Assembly (NCBI GenBank): GCA_964058805.1
Contig: CAXKVV010002078.1
Location: 1-25,978, forward strand
Direction: 5' to 3'
Source of the DNA: Schoenoplectus triqueter
Lineage: Eukaryota; Streptophyta; Magnoliopsida; Poales; Cyperaceae
DNA: 25,978 nt
The notes below the pieces were generated by a model that saw only the letters and a list, made by a program, of their open reading frames with translations, was not told the origin of the DNA and ran no database searches. Made by a program: the position numbers and the translations under genes. Below, in pieces: positions 18,766-25,978 of the stretch; the stretch's first letter is position 1; each line of letters opens with the position of its first letter.

Positions 18766-21700
18766 CTACGGGCCCAAAAAGCGGGACTCCAACTCTAATA
18801 GCACAGTACTGATGGTCTCCAGATGAGCATGGAGGAAGTGCCTGTCCTCCTCCGAAGCTGCCTCGAAGTCCAAGAACTGAGTGAAGGCACTATCCCGAGC
18901 ACTCGTGTGAATCTGCAGCTCCGGGAGACGTCCCGCCAAATGTCGAGAGAAGCCCTCCACCGACAATCTGTGGTCCTCTAGCTCCTGCACGAGCAGTCGA
19001 GCGGGCCCACCACTGACTCCCATGGAGCGGAGAGTGGCACAAGAGGAGAGCCGCTGAAGATAATGGAGTCGAGCAGCCTCCAAATGCCTGCGTAGCTCAT
19101 GGATCTCCAACTCGTGCTGGTATACGAGAGAGCTCGCATTCTGGTAAGCCCTGAGCAGCTCCTCACACCTCCTAGAAATGAAAGTGCTCTCGAGACGAGG
19201 TGCAATGAGTAGAGCTGGCGCGATGGTACCCCGCATCAGCCCATACCAGTCAAAAGAGAAACCACTGGGCAGAGAGTCCAAAATCTCGAAATCCAGCGGA
19301 TAGCCTCCGAAGAAGGTATCTCGGAGTGCATCCCCCAGCGCGGCCAAGGCGAGCTGCACATCCCTCGATGAAACATCTGCAAATAAAATAAATGGGTTAG
19401 ACAAATTGTTATAACCAAAGAAGAAATAGAAGAAAGAGAAGATCTAACCTATCGCCTCGTCGCCTGAGACAGGCGGGACTGAGTCAGGAATAGGGATGTC
19501 GGTCGCCTCAGGAGGACCCGCAGGTGTACCAGACCCGGCTACAAAATAAAATGAAGAAGCATAAGTACATGAAAAGTGAAATACGGGCAAATGATAAAGG
19601 AAATATAAAGTACCGGGAGAAGCATGAGGCTCGGCGAGACCCTCGCTAGCCGGAACCCCCGTCTCTGGGCTGTGGAATAGCTGCTCCACCAGCCAGCTCT
19701 CATCCAACTCTGAGTCATAATCGACTGCAACCCGCTCAGTCGAGACTCTGCTATCTGTGGCCATGAGAGGCTGCCCGTCGGGAGATGAAGAAGCATGAGA
19801 TGGCCCTCCCTCGATCAATAATGGCTCGTCGCCTGCGGGCTCGACAGCCAATGGACTCCTCTGCTCTAAAGAAGCCTCCTCTGGTAGTGCAAGAGTGAGC
19901 ACTGGCCCCAGAACCACATCAAATGAGTCACCGTCTCCAGTGGGTACCAGCAAGATCGACGGTGAGGCAGGACCGTCGTAGAAGAAAGACTCCGAGCGGT
20001 GTGGAGATGCCATGTCATCAGCCTCAGGGTCTGTAAAATCTACATGTAAGAATGAAAATACTAGTGCATGCTGGCGACTAGGTATTAAATGAAGCACACG
20101 AACCTGCGACGGCAAGGTCGGTGCAAAACCCTGGAATAGCAGTGCTCGCAGGCGCCGATAGATCTGCTATGATATCGTCTCGGGTAGCCTCCACAGGAGA
20201 TGTCCCACAAGCTGAAAAATAAACCCTAATCAGAGATGTAAATAAAGTGCGCCCGAATAAGGATAGGCGAGTCAATAAAGAAAATCACCCGGAGTGGGAG
20301 AAGGAAAAGAAGACGGGGAAGACGGCTGAGAGGCGCCGTCTCGATCTCTCCCCATGGTAGCTGGAGCCGGTGGCTCGACGGGTGGCTGAGAATGAACGCC
20401 AACTACTCGTGGACGAGGGACCGAGAACCCGGGCTCCGCGTGATCATACTCATAAGCCAGCTCTGAATCAAAAGAGAATTGGTCAGAATGAGATAGGGCT
20501 TATCAAAAGAAAATAACCTAAAGGGATAATGAAGTGTACCTGTAAGAATGGTCCTAACAGGAGCACGAGAAAATCGGCTGTCTAAACCCTGAAAGTCGAC
20601 AGGCTCTGCGGCAAGGGCCGGGAAAGGGCTGCGATCATGCGAAACGGTGCCATCTAATAGAGGCTGGCCATCTCGCGGACATGTACTCCGGACGACCACC
20701 GGAGGGGTATATGACTGATAAGAGCGAATGGTCTCATAATACCACTGCTGATAACGCCTCGTGAAGGTGGAAGTCCTAGAGGTGGATACCATCTGATAGC
20801 GAGTGCCTGTGCCTAGTCGGAAGAGGTGAGTGTAGCACCATCCGATACCCTCCAAATCAGCCGCCAATGATATAGGGCGGAGAAAAGGCGCTGGAATATC
20901 CTGATCCAAGCCGAACTGATGTGCACATCTATGTGGCGAATAGGGCTCGATGAACATATAATCGCCCAATCTGAGAGGAAGAAAGCCCTGACGAATACTG
21001 ATCAGGTACTCCAAGTCAATAGGCCTGGCTCGAATGCTAGAAGAGTCAGAAGAGGGAACCCTGCTGTCAATCACCATCCTGTCAGCAACCCTAGATGTCC
21101 CACGGGCCACTGATCTGTCTCGGGAGAAGCGTAGATGGTCCCGGCTCCTAAAGAATCTATACCGGGCAGCCTCCGGAGTCAATGAAGCTGGCTGCACCCC
21201 AGCTAAGTCACTCAATAAGGGTAGACGATCTCGTAGCGTGACCGCCATGCCGGGATCATATGAGCCAGACCAGTGTAAATGAAGCCATCCACTAATCAGA
21301 TGCCATGGGATCAGCTCCTGGCACTGTGAAGGACTGCGAGATGAAGTCAGACCACGGAGGCACCTATAAATGTTGGCCAGTACAGGCACGGCCAAAGAAA
21401 TCATGTCGCCACGCGCGATCAGGCTCGCCATAATGAACACCGAAGGCCGAATGGTGTATGCGGGGGAGCTAGGCAATAAGAAATAGCAAATCCACCAAGA
21501 GATGAAGGCGGTCAGATAAGTCTCCCGATCCACGTCATGTGAACACAGGGTATCCTGAGATGGGATAGGGCCGTAGTGGTGAATCTCGAGCCAACCTGTA
21601 CCAAATGGATCTCTGGTGGAAGCCAGACCCGTAGGGCGAGTGTGGACCCGATCGGTGAAATAGGCGATCCAATGTCTGAACGGAACTCCGGGATGCCCCC

Positions 21701-22418
21701 TCCGTAGATGATGGTAAATCTCATAAATCCTATGCAAAGAAGGCGGGAACCGAGTGAAGTCCCCCGAGTCAGCGGGCGAGACCATGAACTCGTCATAGAA
21801 ATGACCGAAGATCGGCAGCCCGGTCAACTGCTGTATCTCTAAGAGGGTCGGAGTCAGCTCCCGATCGTCAATAAACAGAGTGTTGGTAGAATAGTTCCAC
21901 CTCTCACAAAAGGCCCGTAGCCAGGGTGTGTCGATATGATAATGAAACATCGACAAGAAAACCGAGTCATATATCCCGGCTCGCCTGAGCAAAGTCCCCT
22001 CCCGCATAAGCACATACCGGGTCCACTCTAGCTGATATCCATGGCACTCTAAGGGAGTGATGAAGGGAGCAGTAGTCCACCTGTGAGCCTCCCCGTCGAT
22101 AATCTCCTTGCCCAGGAGATGTGTCAAAGGAGCTATGGAAGCAACGCCTAAGGGCTGAAGGGGCATAATGTCATGAGGCTGATCATCCCTGAAAAATAAA
22201 CCGCCGCCTCGCGGGTAGACAGGAGTCGCTCGGATGGCTGAGACGAGAGGAGTCCAATCGCTGGGATCCTCGTAGAAAGAATGATAATGACTCAAGGGGC
22301 GACGCGGAATAGCGTCATGAGATAAAACTACAATACCCGAAGAAGAGAAGACGTCATGAGAAATGAAATGATGAATAATAAGGAATAATGCACCAAGACA
22401 AGCCTTTCGAGCGTTCAA
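18766..22418 (-). CDS. Spliced antisense gene, plant mobile domain (PMD) protein, at least 6 exons
   Basis: Reading the minus strand, the exons are 22418-20540, 20462-20289, 20211-20104, 20039-19614, 19538-19449 and 19376-18766 (stop TAG). The introns are 77, 77, 64, 75 and 72 bp. All are GT...AG with T-rich acceptors, all are in phase 1, and each removes a stop or a frame change, giving a frame of 1,096 codons. Exon 1 holds the PMD core at about residues 130-205 of this frame (motif TPWLRAFCERW, then ELTPTLLEIQQLTGLPIFG) and continues as a hydrophobic, W-rich fold. PMD is known from plant Mutator-like and Ty3/gypsy elements and some host genes; its role is unclear. Exons 2-5 are acidic and Pro/Ser-rich, probably disordered. 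Exon 6 is helical with a coiled coil. The start is unresolved: 22418 is TTG, and the first ATG in frame is 22166 (1,011 aa). A further phase-1 intron (22328-22393) would place the start in an upstream exon, perhaps in the LTR. Confidence 0.8.
19377..19448 (-). other. Intron 5 of the antisense gene (72 bp)
   Basis: Minus strand: donor ATAG|GTTAGA, acceptor TTTGCAG|ATGTTT, phase 1. A stop codon (TAG) sits right at the unspliced donor, so exon 6 needs this splice. Confidence 0.75.
19539..19613 (-). other. Intron 4 of the antisense gene (75 bp)
   Basis: Minus strand: donor CCCG|GTACTT, acceptor ATTTTGTAG|CCGGG, phase 1. This intron has no stop in frame, so its removal is supported by the splice signals and T-rich composition only. 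Confidence 0.65.
20040..20103 (-). other. Intron 3 of the antisense gene (64 bp)
   Basis: Minus strand: donor GCAG|GTTCGT, acceptor ACATGTAG|ATTTTACAG, phase 1. An in-frame alternative acceptor lies nine bases further on. Confidence 0.7.
20212..20288 (-). other. Intron 2 of the antisense gene (77 bp)
   Basis: Minus strand: donor CCGG|GTGATT, acceptor TTTTTCAG|CTTGTG, phase 1. Confidence 0.75.
20463..20539 (-). other. Intron 1 of the antisense gene (77 bp)
   Basis: Minus strand: donor ACAG|GTACAC, acceptor TTTGATTCAG|AGCTGG. It is in phase 1. Without removal the frame ends 45 codons after the donor. With removal it stays open into exon 2. Confidence 0.8.
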
Positions 22419-22432
22419 GGCTCGTCTTGGTG
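22391..22432 (-). other. 16-bp inverted repeat at the head of the antisense gene
   Basis: CACCAAGACAAGCCTT (22391-22406) pairs with 22417-22432 with a single A/C mismatch on the + strand, which becomes a U-G pair in minus-strand RNA. It ends ten bases before the 3' LTR. It sits where a polypurine tract would be expected, and none is obvious there. Confidence 0.7.
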
Positions 22433-22442
22433 GGTGGCTCTT

Positions 22443-25400
22443 TGTTTACCCTTGAAAAGTTTCAAGGATGAATGGATGAATAAATGAAATAAATTGATGA
22501 TAAAATCATAAGAAAGGGGAAGAAGAAAGAGAGCAGTGGAAAGGTGGCCCACTGATCAGGAAAAGTCGCTGCATAACCCCGGAACAAATCCATTAGTCCC
22601 ACAATGGAATGCTGAGCGCAAAGTGAAGAATATAAATACCCCGCTATTCTCTATCCACTCAGCATGTGTGACACCCAAGAAGATCGAGGGAGAGAGGAGA
22701 CCTCTTGGGTGTCACCATGTGATTATATCTTTTCTGACAAGTGGGACCCACATGGCAGTCCCTTATGAGCAGCTCCAATGACATGGACCTAGCCTATTTT
22801 GCTAAGAAAGCTAACCAACCCGGAACAGAGGTTAAGCATTAATCCCACAATGAAATAATACGGTGAAAGACGAGGATATAAATACCCCACCACCTCCTAC
22901 TCATTCGAGGTGGCTGACCCTCGGGAGATTTAGGAGAGAGAAAATCTCCTGATGGGTCAGCCATTTGATTACATTTTCTCTGACAAATGGGACCCACCTG
23001 GCAGTCCCTTGCAGATGAATCTAACAGCATAGCCTATCTGATGAGTCACCATGTGACTATTTTCACTGACAGGTGGACCCCACACCCCAGTGACCTATTG
23101 AAGGAGTCAGAATTGAACCCTAGAAATCTGCCTTTGGAGCTAACCCTAGAAAGGAGCTGAAGCAGTATAATCCCTATGCTACATGAAATGATGTCAATGC
23201 CAAGCTAGCATTTTGATGCAGCTAGTTATAAGAAATTCCAAATGTGATTTTGCTTTCAAGGCTGACCTGGTGCCAAAGCTGCGAGCAACCACCTAACCAT
23301 GCTTTGATTTGTGTCAATTACTGATAAGTAGTCAGTTCTTTGACCAAGTCACCCTCATGTTAAGGGATTGAAAGTCAATTTCACAAGACTGATCAGGTGC
23401 CAAAGTCGGGAGCAACCACCTGATCAAGTCTAGATTTGTATTAATTGCTGATAAGTAGTCAGCATTTGATCAAATCAAGCCCTAATGAATATCAATATAA
23501 GTCTAATTGGTATTTAGTTAGGGTGGTTTCTGCAAAAGGGAGATAATTGGCAGAGACATTGAGCTACAAATGAAATCAGGGATTAATTCATAAGGAATAA
23601 TAGGGTTTTATGAATAAGAGAATTTTTAATTCAGAGAAGGAGGGGTAAAAATGGAATTAAAAATTACAGGGATGATCATCATGAATTTAGGGATTTTTGG
23701 TGAAAATTTCATAATTTTTGGATAAGTGGAGCTATCAGAATAAATTCAGGGAAAATAAAGGCAGATTAAATAGATTAATCAAAGGCTGAGATTTGATCAG
23801 AGCAATCCCGGGTGCAAGTTGGGGATAACAGCAGCTCTGGGTACAAACTGGGTACAAGAAACACAGGAGGTATAAAATAATCGAAGAGAGAGGGTGTGCC
23901 ACGTGGCAGCCTCTCATTGGGCCATGTCAGCAAGTGGGCCCCACCCAGGTATGAGTCACTGACAGGTGGGCCCCACCTTAGTGCCACGTGGCAGACAGCC
24001 AGTGGGCCACCTCACCACCCTAGTGCCACATGGCACCACACCAGAGGTCCACTTAACCCAACCTTGTGCCATATGGCACAGCCAGAGGAGGACACCTCAC
24101 TACCCCAGTGCCACATGGCTCTACCTGACAGGCCCACCTCATCCCTACACTTACCACATGGCAGCACCACAGCAGCACACCTCACTCCTCATATGCCACA
24201 TGGCAGTCTGCTAGCAAAACACCTCAGCAGGCTACACTACAACTATTAACACATGGATGTATCTCATTGGTCCAATTAGGCAATATGGGCCCCAGGGGTG
24301 ACACATGGCCCTTATTAATAGAAGCCACCTCAGCATGGATTAGCACTATAACAGATGATTAATAGATTGATTAAACAAGTGGACCTATCAGAGTGTGCCA
24401 AGTCAGATTGATTAAATCTAAGCAAGGGGTTAACTAATCCACAGCTGGACTAATAGGCCGAGATTCATATACTTACATGTGGGGCCCATTTGTCAGGTTT
24501 ATGAATGTATAGCTCACACAGGCAATCATGCACCTAGTCTATACGCAGATCTAATCAGAGATTTAAATCAAAGGAAAGAAGCGATGTGTACCTGGCTCAC
24601 TTGTATTACGCCTCTGACTGTGGGTCCCACCTAGCTGTGGACTCTGTGCGCCGGACGCACCCTCCTCTTTCTCTTCTCCTTCTCCCCTCCCTCTCTTCTT
24701 CCTTCTTCTCGACGAGGCAGAAGGCGCCATTAGAGGTGATCAAGCTCTCCAAAGCTCGCAACTCCAATTCCTTTCACCCAGAGTTAGCCTATACATGGGA
24801 GAGTATGTGCAATTGATCAGAATTGAAAAACAATAAGTGAATAAGGTGATTGAGAGAGATGAATACCTCGGGCAATTGATGAAGCACTTCAATTCCTACT
24901 TCAGAATCCAAAATTGATGGTGCAAACCTTCTCCACTTGCTTAGGCGACGCTGTAGATGAAGAAAGAAGCAGCAATTAGGGGATGAATTGAAGCAATTGA
25001 GAGGGAGTGATAAAATCGGGCAAATTGATGAAATTTGAAACCTTGCACTCTCAGCTCGAATTACCAATGCTGGCAGCCTCTATGCACCCTCACGATGCTG
25101 TTTAGGTGATGGAGATTATCAATTGGATGGTGGAGGTATGTTGTTGGCCAAGAGATGGAATCGGGTAATAAAGCTTTGAGCTTTGGAAGAAGATAACAAT
25201 GGCAGAGGATGAATGAATGCTCTAGATACATTGGAATGAGTATATATAGTATGTTTAGATGTTCTAGAAGGTTCTAGCAGCATATGAGATGTGAGTCAAA
25301 CATGGTCAACAGCCAAAGGCTTGAACTTTGGATTCGCTTGAATGGGGCCCACATCATAACAGAAACAATAACAGAATTGAAGAACCATGTTCATGAGCCA

Positions 25401-25978
25401 AGGGAGTTCAATTGATGGTGTATAAGTGGTGTATGGCTCTAATTCATTTGGTACACCATCTCAATTGCTTATATAAACCAATTACACACACAGAACAAGG
25501 AAGAGAGACAATACACACGCATACAGAAGACAAGAGATAGAGAGAACACTTTATAGAGAGAGAGAGAGTAAGAAGAAGCAAGAATCCAGAAGAGAACTCT
25601 GATAGAATCGATTGATCTCAGTTTTAACTTGAGAACTCGATCTATTTGCTTCAATTACTTGTTTGGAGGTAAGCTATATACTCTATTATCTGTCAATTAG
25701 GGATTAGTAGATTTAATTCTTGAAGATTGGAGCTTTAAAGATGTAATTGCCACTGTGTATCAGCATTTTACTGTGCTGTTTCTAAATTTCTTTGAATTTC
25801 AACCCTTTCTTCATGATTTTCTTCTTTATTTCATGCATTGCAAGTTTATATAGTATAAATCTTTCATTTCTTTCAAAGAATTTTGCTTAAAGGTTGATGA
25901 ATGAGGCTGTTAAATCGATTGATCTCAGTTCAACTTGAGAACTCGGTAACAGTTGAGTTCATTGATCAATTCTTGATT
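22443..25978 (+). repeat. 3' LTR, first 3,536 bp (truncated by window end)
   Basis: This is a near-exact copy of 382-3917. Every LTR feature up to 3917 recurs here 22,061 bp further on: the two TATA/hairpin modules, the palindrome array, the polypyrimidine tract (24660-24710), the heat shock element (25261-25275), the TATATAAA box (25470-25477), the GAG|GTAAGC site (donor at 25669), and two TCTCA/TGAGA stem-loops. Differences noticed are C/A at 24257, C/T at 24834, A/G at 24904, T/C at 25524 and T/C at 25586. The copy continues past the window. Confidence 0.95.

Larger units (their letters stand above)
382..25978 (+). mobile_element. Giant Ty3/gypsy Tat (Ogre-like) LTR retrotransposon, cut at right edge
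   Basis: The parts seen are a 5' LTR, a primer-binding-site-like sequence, one long gag-pro-pol frame, an antisense plant-mobile-domain gene, and the first 3,536 bp of the 3' LTR. The domain order with a second RNase H before integrase, no chromodomain, and an antisense gene downstream of pol is typical of the Tat lineage of plant Ty3/gypsy elements. Offset between the LTR copies is a constant 22,061. I noticed five substitutions (positions 2196, 2773, 2843, 3463, 3525 of the left copy), so the insertion is recent and the coding capacity is intact. If the 5' LTR ends at 7649, the full element would be about 29.3 kb and end near 29,710, outside the window. That total is inference. Confidence 0.93.

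Noticed and set aside
17021..22442. An env-like gene after pol, as in Athila-type elements
   Set aside because: No long + strand frame exists here; the coding content is on the minus strand and has a plant mobile domain.

Overview
The window is plant nuclear DNA, almost wholly filled by one very large, young LTR retrotransposon of the Ty3/gypsy Tat (Ogre-like) lineage, lying in + orientation. Lineage evidence: a Gag-Pol read in order gag, aspartic protease, RT, RNase H, a second (archaeal-type) RNase H, then integrase with no chromodomain, plus a plant-mobile-domain gene on the opposite strand between pol and the 3' LTR. GTGGGCCCCAC-type motifs recall grasses or other monocots, but that is weak evidence; I do not name the host.

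Layout: 1-381 is left flank. The 5' LTR starts at TG 382. At least 382-3917 is repeated at 22443-25978 with a constant offset of 22,061; I noticed five substitutions and no indels. The window ends inside the 3' LTR. The 5' LTR probably runs on to CA 7649, just before a tRNA-primer-like site that lies in a duplicated 145-bp unit. If so, the LTR is about 7.3 kb and the whole element about 29 kb. The LTR holds several TATA boxes, a perfect heat shock element, a phased array of short palindromes, an AT-rich island and several families of stem-loops. 7934-17020 is an intact 3,028-aa Gag-Pol. 17021-18765 is the gap between two convergent genes and holds a 244-bp tandem duplication with more stem-loops. 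18766-22418 (minus strand) is a gene I reconstruct as at least six exons joined by five short phase-1 GT-AG introns, encoding a plant-mobile-domain protein of about 1,000-1,095 aa.

Two observations stand out. First, the antisense gene keeps its own spliceosomal introns inside a retroelement, which fits because introns on the minus strand cannot be removed from the sense genomic RNA. Second, the non-coding parts carry at least six families of stem-loops in which the loop sequence is conserved while both stem arms change together. Unpaired exceptions are often G-U pairs on the + strand, as expected for structures kept in the genomic RNA. A possible leader intron (donor 3608, acceptor 7930) would separate a gag mRNA from the unspliced, hairpin-rich genomic RNA.

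Limits: I ran no alignment, folding or database search. All pairings and splice sites were read by eye.
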